From Castanea sativa (Eukaryota; Streptophyta; Magnoliopsida; Fagales; Fagaceae), in contig NC_134018.1 of the NCBI RefSeq assembly GCF_040712315.1, forward strand, positions 5,036,001 to 5,100,000: a stretch of DNA of 64,000 nt. Direction: 5' to 3'. Shown in pieces: positions 44,790 to 57,560 of the stretch. The first letter of the stretch is position 1; every line of letters starts with the position of its first letter. A program made the position numbers and the translations under genes. The notes below the pieces were generated by a model. It saw only the letters and a list, made by a program, of their open reading frames with translations, searched no databases and had not been told where the DNA came from.

Positions 44790-47084
44790 AATAAAGTTAA
44801 AGTGATATTTTATTATAAAAAATACTATAGTAGTGACAAACGCATCAATCATGCATGCCTGAATCTGTGTATTTGTTACTTGATAGTGTTAAATTTTGTT
44901 TGTAATGTGCTTGTCTATTAGTGTCTTAAAAAAATTAAAGTTTGAGATTATTTGCAACTTTGAAATTTATTGGTTAGTTGTTGAGTGCTTGTATGTAATG
45001 ATTTGTAGATTATTGAATATTTAATGAGATGATAAATTCAAATTATATTTTATTTGTAGATTATGAGAAAGTCACCTATAATATTTGATTTTTTTTTTCA
45101 AAAAGAAAAGGTCGAAATGATTTGGAAGATTCTTAAAAGAAAGTGAAGTTCTCTTTTCAAAAATAATTGTATGGTAATGTATTAAAAAACAATAATTTGG
45201 TGTATTTGTGAGTTTCATAATTTTTTTTTGGTTTATACTTCTCCTCCTAACTCCAACTTCTAGCTTCGTCCCTAATATCAGGGCCTTGATTGAGCACTTT
45301 CTTGTTGCATTAATGTCTCCAAATGTTTTCTTGATGAGGAAGATAAGAAAAGAACCACCCCCCTCCCCCCACACTTTTTCTTTCAATTTTTCTTGATTTT
45401 TGTTTTTGTTTGAAGGTAAGTCTCACGTGGAGTGCACCCCATTTATTTGACTCTGGCCATGAAATTTAAGAATTTTACGCGTAGTTATGTTAAGATCAAT
45501 AACCTAAAATTTCATGGCAATTGGTTTTATGGTTTGAGAGAAAAACCAAATCCTAGTTTAATGGGTCGAAATTTTGAGCCATATTTTTTATATATTGAGG
45601 TATTCATTTCTATGGCTTGAATCTATATCTTTTTTTTTTCTTTTCTTTTTCTTTTCTTTTTTGGCTAATGGCTTGAATCTATATCTAATATCTCATAAGC
45701 TTTTCAACAACGTAATGGTTTGTTCGATTTGGATAAGTAATGAGACAGATACAAAATATTATAATAGTTTAGATTTAAAAAAAATGGAAATTTTTTCACA
45801 AAAATTAGGGTTTAGAGGTTGAAGACAATCTCATGGGGTCTAGACCCACTTGCACCACTGAAGTGCAGCGAGAGGAGTCTCCTCCAGAAAATTTGTCCCC
45901 TTGTGAATGCCACCAACGTTCTCCATTTTCCAAGACCGGCCTATTTACGCGGCCAAAAATGCTTGGAAAAGAGGCGTACGTGTGTGTCACATGCTCCGAC
46001 GAGTAGAGATAAAATAATAAATGAACAACTTCTTTCAAAGAAAAAGATGAAATACAATCTCATGGCTGCATGTGGCGGCGTGTGAGGAGTGTATGGGTGG
46101 TGTTTAATTACATAGCCAATTAGTGGTGATTTAGATTTGAGGTAATTGTTTATCAAAAAAAGAAGAAGATTTGAGGTAACTCCTTTAATAGCGTCTATAA
46201 AAAAATTAAGCTATTTTCATAAAAAATTTGGGGCAGACAAAATACAGCGTTGACAATAATATGCCATTTATAAGAGAGGTAATTAAGAATATGATTGTTT
46301 TCCCTGAATTGACAAATATTTAATTATTTCTACTAATTTAAGCCTACAAATTTTTTTTTTATTCTTGAATGTGTTTAAATAAATTCATTTTTATTTTTTG
46401 TTGTACTTTATTTCAATTGTTGCCAAAGCAAATCAATTTGAGTGGGAATGTCATATTCCAAATATTTTATTTATTTATTTATTTATTTAAATTTATAAAA
46501 ATAATCATAAAAGTTCATTTTACATGAATAATTAGTGTGCCACCTATAAATACTCCTAATTAATATATGGAGATAACCTATCAGTACAACTTTAAGTTAC
46601 ATAGCAATAAAAAGCTTTGTAGCTCAATTTGTTGGCTTTTCCTAATGTTTCCAACAGAAACATTCAGGTACAAATCCCCCATTCACAACTATCGAACTAT
46701 GAAAAAAAATATTATATACCACAAATTTAGACTAGTATAGTGTTGGTTACACACACACACACATGACATTAAAAGGATTTGAGAAATGTAAAATTTTAAG
46801 ATTTATATAATTACAAAATATGAACATATTACTTTAATAAATTTTCAAATATTTAATTATTATAACTAATTTAAATATATAACTTATAATTTTTATTATA
46901 ATTTTTATAATTTTTATTATATATATACACACATATGATTGCATGTGTATCATTAAATTTGTTTTTGCATTTTGATTTTTTTGTTCCAATTGTTGTCAAA
47001 GCAATATGAGGAAGAATGTCATCAAATACATATGCCTAATAACACAAATAAATAAACCTAATAAATTTTTGGTCAATTCCAACA
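44384..47084. other. intergenic; CT repeat and a SINE
   Basis: (CT)n lies at 44757-44787. About 46612-46710 is a tRNA-like SINE (TGTAGCTCAATTTGTTGG as box A, GGTACAAATCCC as box B, then an A-run). About 45815-46085 is slightly GC-richer with short open frames on both strands that I do not recognise. No gene supported. Confidence 0.4.
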
Positions 47085-47660
47085 TACTGTTTCAAGATTA
47101 CCACTAATATTATATAACACAAATACATAAACCTAATAAATTTCATGATATAGTGTTATACCATATTAAAATATCAACTTAAAATCCAATAACATGAATT
47201 TTTTTTTTTTTGATACACAATAACATGAATTCTTAATAGTTAATATCATCATTATTACATAACATGTCATATGTGAGTAAAAAAAAAATCATAATGCAAT
47301 AAAAACAATGAGTAAAGTATCCCTCTTAGGGGGGGAAAAAAAAAGCAAATGGACTTATTATAAAAAAATGCTTTGTTTACATATCGAGTCGACTAAATCA
47401 TCATATCAGTCCAAATTTAGCGAAATGGATTGGAATAGAATTGACAACCACTTATTAATTTTCTTATTAATGTTTTTAAAAATAATTGTTCTTTGTAATC
47501 ACATGAAATACAAATCATGTAAATTGATAACATAAGATTAAAACTAAAGAGTAAAATAACATAACAAATCAATTTATAAACTAATTTGTTGCCTTATGAA
47601 ATTAATCAAATTATATATTAATTCACCATTCCAATCAACCTACAAAAAGTCCTATACCCC
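47085..47660. repeat. segment homologous to 14395-14811
   Basis: Collinear with the left copy but with a T-run insertion near 47200 and extra sequence after 47490. Not protein coding. Confidence 0.6.
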
Positions 47661-47724
47661 TTCATGCATCATATATCACCTCTTTTTTTTATATATAGTT
47701 ATTTTCTTTTCTCAGAATTGTTTA

Positions 47725-47847
47725 ATGTTTCTTATACTAAGCATTGTAACTTTCATTATTTTGGTTTGTCTTTGTTGTGCATGTGAATATCATATGAAGT
47801 GTGAGACTCCTGGCCTAAAGTTAACAGAACCTGGAAGTTGCTGCTAG
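47725..47847 (+). CDS. possible small secreted Cys-rich peptide, unrecognised
   Basis: 40 codons from ATG 47725: a strongly hydrophobic stretch (LILSIVTFIILVCLCC) resembling a signal peptide, then a short tail with more cysteines (HMKCETPG, PGSCC). TATATATAG at 47690-47698 is very close to the ATG. No homologue is known to me and a chance ORF is quite possible. A longer in-frame start at 47596 exists but looks AT-rich and unlike protein. Confidence 0.2.
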   Translation: MFLILSIVTFIILVCLCCACEYHMKCETPGLKLTEPGSCC

Positions 47848-48412
47848 AGATGTGAACAAAGATTTGAGAGTCAATCAATTTGATTTCTGATAATAGTAGG
47901 TACTATATTATTAATCTTTAAACTAAATTGGGGATCCAAGCATCTGGTCCATATGATGAATAAAGTTTACGCAGTATCAGTATCTATATATTTTTAATTG
48001 GATAGAAATTTTGACAAATACATTAGATTACATTATCTTCGTATAATCTCCATATATGCAAAATTTCAAGGCTTTTAGTGATTAATAGTCATATCATTAA
48101 TTAGTTATTTAAATTCAAGTTTTTATAATTTAAAATAATGCATAAAAATGAGTTTATAAATCAAAAGGTAAATGACATCCGATTGGTATGTATGTTAAAA
48201 ACATATAAGATATGTAATTCAACGGTGGGATTTTTGAAATATGAATGTAAAACAAGTTATTGGATGGTGTAACATTGTTTAGAATTACACCGAATTTAAT
48301 TTTAAGGAATGTTATATCACCTAATAACTTTCTATCGTATTAATAAATTGAAAATCCCACCGCTGGATTACATTTTTTTTATGTTCTTAACATGTATGCC
48401 AAATTTCGTGTC

Positions 48413-49349
48413 AGTTAGGACATATATGGAAAGTGTTAGAAACATATGTAATACAAATTGGCTAATCTTTTGACAAAACGCACTTTACTTGTAATTGGGT
48501 AGATCTAGAATAGGTTTAGTACTTCAAGGAACAATAGTTCAAGTTTATTATTGAAGCCATGCAAATTTATCCAAGAAACAAGTGAAGAAGTACTGTTTAT
48601 TAAATCTCGACAGATATCTCGACAGAATCATATCTATCGAGGATTAATGTTGAAGCTTGACAATAGCTCGACAGAAGCTGTATTTGTCGAGAATTACGAA
48701 ATTAGAATTTCTAGATCTGATTTCACACATATCCATGTGTATTTATGTAGGGTTTATTTTCTCACAACCCTAGACATATATAAGAATTATTTTAAGGACC
48801 GTCACAAGATGATGCAACTTGATGCAAAGTAATTATACATGCATATTGTGACCGGAGACAATTTGCCCTAGTTTATCATATTCTCTCTAGAAGTTACTAC
48901 ATCTTTACGCCAAGAGTTTTGTAACCAAGAAACTTCTTGATCTTCATTGTTGGATGAATTTAAGAACTTTGTAACCAACATCTTCTTCAAATTGGTGTGT
49001 TATTCACGTATTGGGATTTGTGCATCATTGGTTAGTCATATACTAGGAGTCGTGCATTGAAATGAGAGATTGTTGCTACATTACAAGTCCGATTAGGTAT
49101 TGGGATAAAGGTTCAACTATAGGTTGGTATTAGGTACTGAAATTCCTTTTACTTATAACCACTTGTTTTGATAATAGTAGATTTTTGAGAGTGGTGACCT
49201 TAAATTCACCCAGTGGGGTTTTGCCTCGATAGTTTTCCCCATTCGTAAACAAATTACCGGTGTTAAATTTATTTTCCGCTGCATTTAACTTAGTTGGTGA
49301 TTTTTTTGTACTACCACACTTATTGCATAAAATTGAATCTAATTAATTA
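48413..49349 (+). repeat. 5' LTR of the non-autonomous element
   Basis: Contains TCTCGACAGA/TCGAGA-type short inverted repeats (about 48606-48700), shared with the right copy. The exact end is uncertain. Confidence 0.65.
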
Positions 49350-49779
49350 ATTTTGTACTACCACTCTTTCTCACTCTCAAATCTCCTTACCCACTACTTT
49401 TTCGGCCTAGATCAAGATCAAAACACTTGGTAAGTGTTCTAATCTTCTCACTTTTCATGCATTCATGCATTTTAGACCTAGGTTTTGGGGTTTTTCAAAC
49501 TTTTTGGGGTTTTTGAGTTTTTCTTGAAATTTTTGGGTTAGGCTTTGTGAATTTGATGATATATGATCATGCATTGCATTTCATTAGCATTATAACAATG
49601 TTTCATGCATTTAGATGTGTGCTTGATTATTGTTGATATGTGCTGGTAGGTTTGGTTGGGTTTTTTCCCATGATGCATTTTCAATTTTGCACGTCACATG
49701 TTCATGCATACGTATCCTTTCTTTTCTTTCTATTTTGTTTTGTTTGTGATGTGTTCTCTCTCTCTCTTATAGACTGTGC

Positions 49780-50936
49780 ATGGTACCTAAGCGCAAATCC
49801 GCTCTGGCTCAGAACCCTATTGGTTCGGGATTTTCTTCTTCTGATACACCCCCTCTTTATGTTCGGTTCCATGATGGGAAGGCCCAACAGGATTTCCTTG
49901 AGAAATTTCAAAGACGTGGCGTTCATCCGGAGCGCCATGTCATTCTATCAAATTTTTTCGACACTCCTTTACCTGGTGTCATTCAAACTTAGGGATGGGA
50001 ATCTTTTTGTGAGATACCCTTGAGGTGCCCTATCATGTTTATACAAGAGTTTTACTTCAATATACACGGTATCGATACGTCTGTACCTCAGTTTTTCACG
50101 ACATTCAGAGGTACACGTATCGTAGTCACTCTAGATCTCATATCTGAGATACTACATGTCCTGAGGGTATCGTATCTGTCAGCATCTAAGGACTGTGTCC
50201 AAAGACGAGCTTTTATCTCATTTCTATGAGACACCTTCTGTATGGGGTAAGCATCAAAACACCCCATGCTTGGGCTTTGCAAAAGGTCTGAGATTCCCTA
50301 ATATGGTGATGAAATTTGTTCTTACTCTACTATCTTACTATAAATCTATCACAGAGCCTCGTGCTCGATTTTTGTAGTCCTTTTTAGAGGATCTTTCTAT
50401 TGACTTCCTCACTCACTTCATTACTTCTATTATTGTGTTTATCAGGATATGACGACTCGTGATAAGTTCATTTTTTCTTCGGCTATCACGCGAATCCTTC
50501 GCCATTTTTCTATTCCTATTCCTAATTCTCCCTACTTCACCGTTATGGGTGTCATCAGCGCAACTTTTGTTTGGCGGAGCGAGGCCCAACTTCGACTGAA
50601 ACAGCCATGGATGGCGACGACTGATCCCACATCTCTTGTTGTTCCTTCCACCTCCGCTCCTTCTTCCTTAGGTGGTGGTGTGACTCTTGAGGCCATCATG
50701 GCACAACTTTAGTGCATGGATGCTCGCCTTGACACTCTTAGTGATAAATTTTGTCAGGTGAACACTTGTGTTGGTCATATTGCACGACGACAAGCTCGCC
50801 TCAGTGGTTTCTCCGCTTCCCCTCTCCTTCTCCGGAGGCTTTGACAAATGAGGATGGTGCTGATGGTGCTGATGATGATGATGTGGATGAGGATGCTAGC
50901 TTTGCCAATGATGATGAGATGAAAACCTCTCAGTGA
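49780..50936 (+). pseudogene. putative plant transposon protein (Transposase_32-like), broken
   Basis: ATG at 49780 gives a basic start (MVPKRKSALAQNP). It continues with FLEKFQRRGVHPERHV, then GWESFCEIPLRCP, FYFNIHGIDTSVPQFF and FRGTRIVVTLDLISEILHV. These blocks match my memory of the plant 'putative transposon protein' family carried by gag-only LTR elements. Breaks: TAG at 49990, frameshift near 50175-50190, TAG at 50375, frameshift near 50440, TAG at 50710, frameshift near 50790. The tail is very acidic (Asp-rich, about 50850-50930). The molecular role of this family is not established, though a gag-like function is often assumed. Confidence 0.7.
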
Positions 50937-51153
50937 CTTACCATTTGTCGTTCGTGACAAAAAAGGGAAGTAGTTTTGAGATGATAAGAGTCATCTTGTA
51001 TTTAGGGGAAGTGTTAGCATAGGATATTTTTGTTAGGGGGAGTGTTAGATTTTTGAGGGATGTAGTGAGAATTTTGTATACTTTTCTTTTCTTTTCTTTT
51101 ACATTATCCTCTTGTACACCGGTCTTGTGACCATTTATTTATGACATACATTG

Positions 51154-51201
<48 letters not shown>

Positions 51202-51517
51202 GATGTATGTTTTTTTACCTATCTCTCTATGTGTAGTTTTTTTTCTTCTCTTTATATACATGTTTCTTTATGTATGCAATCTTTATTTTTGTTTCACACT
51301 AAGATGCCTTGATGAGTTTTGTTCAAAGTGTTTCAAAAAGACAGGTTGTGAAAGTCTACCATGCCATAAACTCTCTTCTTGTAAAGTTTTTTAAGAGTTT
51401 GTATTAGAGTTAGATTTTCTTGTGATTCAACAAGTGTTTATAAGTTTAGTGATTTAAGACTTCTCTCATGATTCATTTGTTTGTTGTGGTTTTGTCACGA
51501 ATTGTCAAAGGGGAGAT
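50937..51517 (+). other. 3' untranslated part of the non-autonomous element
   Basis: Includes the (TA)n array at 51161-51199 and ends in the polypurine tract AAAGGGGAGAT before the right LTR. Confidence 0.6.
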
Positions 51518-52496
51518 TGTTAGGACATATGTGGAAAGTGCTAGAAACATACGTGATGTAAATTGGCTAATCTTTTGACAAAATACAATTTACTTGTAAT
51601 TGGGTAGATCTAGGATGAGTTTAGTACTTTAAGGAACAAGAGTTCAAGTTTAGTATTGAAACCATGCAATTTTATCCAATAAATAAGTGAAGAAGCTTGA
51701 TAGAATCATGTCTATCAAGGATTAATGTTAAAGCTTGACAACAACTCGACAATAGCTCGACAGAAGTTGCATCTGTCGAAAATTACGAAATTAGAATTTT
51801 CAGATCTAATTTCACGCATATCTATGTGTATTTGTGTAAGGTTTCTTTTCTCACAACCCTAAACATATATAAGAAATATTTTAAGGGTCGTCACAAGATG
51901 ATGCAACTTGATGCAAAGTGATTATATATGCATATTGTGACTGGAGATAATTTGCTCTAGTTTATCATATTCTTTCTAAAAGTTACTGAGTCTTTGCGCC
52001 AAGGGTTTTGTAACCAAGAAGCTTCTTGATCTTCATTATTGGATGAACTGAAGAACTTTGCAGCCAACATCTTCCTAAAGTTAGTGTGTTAGTCACGTAT
52101 TGGAATCTGTGCATCATTGGTTAATTGTGTACTAGGAGCCGTGCATTGAAAGGAGAGATTGCCACTATATTACAAGTTCGATTGGGTATTGGAGTAAGGG
52201 TTCAATTGTAGGTTGGTATTTGGTACTAGGATTCCTTTTACTTTTAACTACTTGTTTTGATAATAGTGGACTCTCGGGAGTGGTGACTTTAAATTCACCT
52301 GGTGGGGTTTTGCCTTGGTGGTTTTTCCCATTCGTAAACAAATCACCTATGTCAAACTTATTTTCCGTTGCATTTAACTTAGTTGGTGATTTATTTGTGC
52401 TACCACGCTTATCGCATGAAATTAAATACAATAAATTTCACTTGGCTAATTAATTGATTAATTTTTCAAATGAGTCAATACATTCTTGGCCTATCA
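51518..52496 (+). repeat. 3' LTR of the non-autonomous element
   Basis: 979 bp, collinear with the left LTR for about 900 bp. Confidence 0.75.
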
Positions 52497-52700
52497 GTGT
52501 CAATCGGACTTTATTTGCTATTTAATCCAGAAACCAATTTTGATGCATAATTTTAAACTATAAAAACTTAAACTTTAAACATTTGATTGATGATATATTT
52601 ATTGATCTTTAATTGTCTTGAAATTTTGCAAATATGGGGATCAAATATACCAAGATAATGTAATCTAAAGGTGGATTTGTCAAAATTCGTCTCGATTAAA

Positions 52701-54218
52701 ATCAGCTACCAATGATTCTAGGTAAAGGCTAACCATATTTTGAAAGGGAAATCTGGGTTCTTAATTAAGAGTACATGTAGCAGGCAAAAATAGACAAATA
52801 GCAACACCTATACTTAAATGTGCAAAAGATAGTTGCTCTTTTTTCTTCCTCCAGAATTTTCAATTCTAATAGGGAGACATTGACAAATTTCAGTTACTTA
52901 TTTAGGTAACCTTATTCTTGTCAATGCAAGTTCATGGTTGAGGAGGCACAATCCAAACTCTCATTAACCTTTGCCTAAAATCCCAATTATAAGCTTCAGA
53001 ACCCACACAATTACATCTCAAATTATCCTTTAAGCAAGAAAATTGACAGTCATATTAGTAATTAAGGTACATTATGGTCACCCTGTTTGCTATCTTTCTT
53101 GCTTCGTCAACTGCTGGTGCTGGAACAGAGAATGAGGCGCAACCAAGAAATAGTGCTTGATTCTCCAAGCTTTTCTTCTCATGCCAAGCCAAACAAGACC
53201 AATCAAGCTTATGTATAAAGCTTTCAAATAATATATATAAAGCAGTGATTTATGATGTATGCCCAATTGTACCAACAATAGGTCTCCATTCGAATCAAGC
53301 AAGCGAAGACACAATTGATAGTGGAAATTTAAAAATTTTCGTACGCATAAATCCTTTTTAAAAACTTACAAGCTAAGTTTAAATAATTCAACAAAGTATA
53401 CAAAAGAATGGAAGAAATTTCCTTAAACAGTAGAGTATCATAATCAGCACAAAAATAAAGGTTTTTAGCTTAAGAATGAGCTACTCCACGTACCGTAACT
53501 ACAACGGTCTTAAAATAGCAAAATTCTTTGTCAAGTAAGTTTCGACCCACACAAAATGTGTAAAGATTTGGGCACTGTCTCAGAGAGAGACTCAGTGAAA
53601 TAGATATACAAAAAGATCTTATGAAACCTCACTATTCTTTAATATTGGTTTTGGGCCTTTTCTGCCCAACTTAGGTGGAGGGTGAAAAAGCCCCCCTTAA
53701 CTCCACTATTTAATACTAAACTTCGGGTAGAAAGCGCGTGCAATGATAGTTTTTTATTTTTTTTAGTGGTTTTATTTTTTATAAAATAGTTTTATTTATT
53801 TTTTATATATATAATTTTTATTTTGAAAATCTAATTTGTAAGTAGATAAAGTAATTTAAAAATTAATAGAAAAGTAGTCCTAATTTTTAGGTAATGTTTT
53901 AGTGGAAGTTAGTGTTACATTTTTACCAGATTGTTTTTTAGTTTTATTTCAACTTAAATATAGGGGTATAGGAGCATTTTTGAACTAAAAAAAATGAGAA
54001 ATCCAAATAGGAGAAGCTCCTTAAATAATAGTATAGATAAAGTTATTCCTCATATAATAATAATAATAATAATAATAATAAAACATACAATTATTCTTTA
54101 ATTTTTTTGAGAAACCAGTTATTCCTTTTTTTTTTGTTGAGAAACAGTTATTCCTTAATTGATAGTGGTTGTTGCTTAAGTAATTCATTAATAATGAATT
54201 TTAATTAGCTTAATTGAT
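52701..54218. other. intergenic, no recognised gene
   Basis: About 52860-53340 has near-average GC and short frames, none recognised. 53640-54045 looks like a decayed non-autonomous DNA transposon (CCCCCCTTAACTCC and GCGCGTGCAATGATAG near its left side). (ATA)n at 54053-54080. Confidence 0.35.
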
Positions 54219-54720
54219 ACTAGCCTCTGAGCACGCGCGTGATACCAGCTTAATTGATAGAGGCTCTTCTATTTTTTGGGTAAAGATTAATAATTTTGCA
54301 TTTATTATAATTTGAGATTTCTACTTTTTTCAATCACAAAAAAAAAAAAAAAAAAATCTAAGGGTATGAATACGTAGGGTGAGTTTTGCAGATTGGAGAA
54401 GTTTTAAAACTAACAAAAAAGTGGTCCTATTTTGTAGGGAGTTAGTAAATAGATGTAGGAATTTAAATCAACATAAAAGTAGGAATTTATTAGAGACAAG
54501 AAGACATTTTAACGTAGAAGTAGAAATTTATTATTTTTGTCAATTTACTATTTTAACCCCATTTTTAAGTTTTAACTAGGTATTTTTTACAGTAAAAAAA
54601 GCAATAACTAACTTTCTTTTGTGAATTTACTATTTTAACTTCATTTTCTAATTTGTTGGTTAATTAATTTAGGGACATTTTGACAAAAAAAAAAGCAATA
54701 ACTAACTTTCAGAGGCTAGT
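54219..54720. mobile_element. non-autonomous DNA transposon with 12-bp TIRs
   Basis: ACTAGCCTCTGA at the left and TCAGAGGCTAGT at the right are perfect inverts. The left end continues GCACGCGCGTG. No coding sequence. Superfamily not assigned. Confidence 0.5.
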
Positions 54721-54749
54721 ATATACATATGATTAACTGATATGATATA

Positions 54750-55012
54750 GGGTCCGTTTGGATAGAACTTATTGCTGAAAACCGAAAACTGAAAACTGAA
54801 AACACTGTAGCAAAATAATTTTAAAATGTATGAATAGTACCGCGGGACCCATTTTTAATGAAAAAATTGCTGAAAAGTGAAATTTGTGTGTCCGTGAACA
54901 GTGCACGAATGCACTGTTCACAGAAGAATTAGTCAACACTTGCGGCTGGAGGAAAAAAAAAAAAAAAAAAAACTTAAACGCAGACGCAGGAATAAATTTA
55001 TCCAAACGCCCT
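54750..55012 (+). mobile_element. hAT-like MITE, copy 1
   Basis: Starts GGGTCCGTTTGGATAGAACT and ends TATCCAAACGCCCT. The interior has AACACTGTAGCAAAATAATT and the palindrome GTGAACAGTGCACGAATGCA...CTGTTCAC. Same family as 60565-60837 and 60842-61050. Confidence 0.7.
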
Positions 55013-56078
55013 CATAGTATCTTATTACACATAATATAATTAGCACTGCCGTTGTTCAAATAAGATTACTTCAACTTTAATAGAATAATATTACGGATTT
55101 GAAACTTCAATCCATATTTTAACGGGTCCCTCCAACCAGCTTTATAAAGCATTTGTATTTCCACCAACCAATATGAGAAACTATAACTATATTATCCAGA
55201 AGACTAAAACAAAAGATTGCTTATATGAAATACTTTCATAAATTGAAATCCTTGTGTGCTTGTGGGTTATTATTATCATTTTTTTATAATGGGACATCTG
55301 AAAAGTGAAATCTCCAATTGGAGTATGGGCATTTGAAATTTTGAATATGTGCCATTGCTTGATTCCTTTGGTGCCCATGATATCTATGACTCCATCATTG
55401 CTTTCCAATTGGGACTCTAAAAAATCATGCAATAATGGACGGTCGAAATGTACTTAGATAAAGCACCCCCTCTCTCTAGTCCTTGTTTAACAAATGGTAC
55501 AAATCTTTTTCTTTTCTTTTTTTGATAGGAATGGTACAAATCTTTGAGCAACTAGAAATGACCGAATCAACTATATATACAATGTAAGGACCGAAGGAGC
55601 ACTATTCAGCAAAAAAGGAGGAGCACTAATTTTTTGTCGAAAAAGATAATTGAGTACTCAATCTGACTTAATTAATCAACATGCATGCAATTAATGTAGC
55701 TGTACTTTTTAACACTTTTGACAAAAATATGATAATAATTACTTTCTTTGTCTTACCAAAAAATTACTTTCTTTGAACAATACTAATATTTTGGTTGCTT
55801 TAACGGCAGCATGAATCATGAATTATCTGCGTGCCGAGGTCATGATTAATTTTGTCCCTACCTAAGCTCCACAAATTTTCCGATTGTCAATGCAGGAGTG
55901 GAAGTTTGTTTGTTTTGTGAGTTTTTTTTTTTTTTTTCCTCCAGAGAGAATAGTAATTATACGAAAATTATTAATAAATAATTTGTTATAAGCCTAAATT
56001 TAATGTGCAAAGGTGTTACTTGTTCAAAATTGAAAATCCAAAAAACAAATTAGCAATTACCATAAAATTAAAGAACAA
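55013..56078. other. AT-rich spacer
   Basis: Nothing supported. A 244-bp frame at 55187-55432 (minus) has no recognisable protein. Confidence 0.4.
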
Positions 56079-56452
56079 AATTTAGCTACAAAATTGATTG
56101 TAGAATAAGGCTACAAGCTTACAAAATTGAGTGAATATTGACAAATCTACTATTGGATTGCATTTTTTTCTTATATACTTCATGTTTGGAAAATTTCTAT
56201 AAAATTAAAGATCGATAACTATGCCATCAATAAATTGTTTAAATTTCAAGTTTTTGTAGTTTAAAATTATGCATAAAATGTAAACTTATAGATTATATAG
56301 TAAATAATATCCAATTTGCACAAAATTTGATATGTGTATTAAAAATACACAGAACATGCAACTCAACGGTTAAATTTTTAAAATATATAGTAATGTAAAT
56401 AATATTGAGTAAGGTTATAGTCTTATGTTACAACTAATTTTGTAGCTAAATT
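56079..56452. mobile_element. MITE with about 40-bp TIRs
   Basis: TTTAGCTACAAAATTGATTG on the left is inverted as CAACTAATTTTGTAGCTAAA on the right. The interior shares blocks with the dispersed repeat at 12590-12850. Non-coding. Confidence 0.6.
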
Positions 56453-57076
56453 ATATTCCAAGTTAAAAGGTGAAATTAGTGAACATATCTGAATTTAATC
56501 AAGCAACAAGAGTCAACTGAAAACAGAGAGAGTTCATTTTGGACATTGGAGTTCCTAAATATTATAGTCCCCTCAGCATTTGAAGAGCCACCCTCCTGCT
56601 CCCGGGCTCTTTGGTTTATGGAAAACCCCAAAAGTGATGTTGACTTTTGTGGATGGATTTTATACTTTTTAGTATTTTATAGTTTTCCTAAATACTTTTT
56701 GGTGCTCATTGTTTTTTAGATGATGTTAAATTGTTAACGATGGTGACAATAACTATTTGAATAATTCAATAGTTCTAAGGGGAAGAGAGAATTTGAAAAC
56801 CAAAAGGTTTTAATTAATTGAGCTATAAGATGTTCTAGTAGTGATGACAATGATGGATGATATTGCTGATTATCTCATATCACCCAAAAAAAAAAAAAAC
56901 AGAAGCAAAATTTTGACTTGATACCAAGACCAAAATGTTATCTCAAGATTGACACCAAAATGGTGATTCAGACCAGCATCTAATAACATAAGGTCGATAA
57001 AAATTGAACCGAGACACCCAAATTGAGTTGATGCTCACCCAAAGCAACATTGAACTATTGAATTATCAAATAGCTA
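56453..57076. other. intergenic spacer
   Basis: No gene recognised. Confidence 0.4.
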
Positions 57077-57560
57077 AATTAATAAAACAAACAATATGTT
57101 ACCTTAAAGTCTCAAAATAGTGGACGTTGAACAGTGACTTGTGCTCAATGAATAAAACAAACAATATGTTACCTTAAAGTCTCAAAATAATGGAGGAATC
57201 AAAATGGAAATTTGTCAAATAGCAAAAGGATTAAATTAATAATTGAACCAATTTTTTATTACAATTTTTTTAAAAGGGCCTACAAGATCATGTGTGTGTT
57301 TTTACACACCTGATGTAATTGGTTACATAATGTGGCAGAAAAGAATCCTTTTAAACTGATAATGGAGAGAATCAAATTGAATTTTGTCAAGTAGATAAAG
57401 GATTTCAAATTAATAATTTAACCAATTTAATTACTTTTTTTTTTTGACAGACAAAAAGGATTAAAAGGCTACAAATAGTTAAAGATGGCTTGATTCCCAC
57501 ATCAAGTGTTGTTGTTGTTTTTTTACACTACTGACGTAATTGATTACATAAGGCATTGTA
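57077..57560. repeat. local direct duplications
   Basis: AATAAAACAAACAATATGTT with the following 20 bases occurs at about 57079-57119 and 57150-57190. A second, more diverged pair spans about 57230-57340 and 57400-57560 (ATTAATAATT...ACC, TACACACCTGATGTAATTGG versus TACACTACTGACGTAATTGA). Confidence 0.6.

Larger units (their letters stand above)
48413..52496 (+). mobile_element. non-autonomous LTR retrotransposon with a plant-transposon protein
   Basis: GTGTC duplications lie at 48408-48412 and 52497-52501. The right LTR is 51518-52496 (TGTTAGGACA...CTATCA), preceded by the purine tract AAAGGGGAGAT. The left LTR starts at 48413 (first base changed, AG instead of TG) and is recognisable to about 49349, where its last part appears deleted or rearranged. 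No pol domains. The LTRs are clearly more diverged than those of the copia element, so the insertion is older. Confidence 0.75.
48000..52700. repeat. foldback repeat split by an LTR element
   Basis: The left arm (about 48000-48280) and right arm (about 48290-48412 continued at 52497-52700) are inverted copies of the dispersed repeat also seen at 12590-12850. Across the LTR element the right arm becomes continuous after removing 48413-52496 and one GTGTC. Confidence 0.65.

Noticed and set aside
45805..46085. Possible gene in a GC-richer patch
   Set aside because: Short frames on both strands, no domain, no splice-site pattern linking them.
53090..53314. Minus-strand 74-codon frame
   Set aside because: Moderate composition but no recognisable protein or exon structure.
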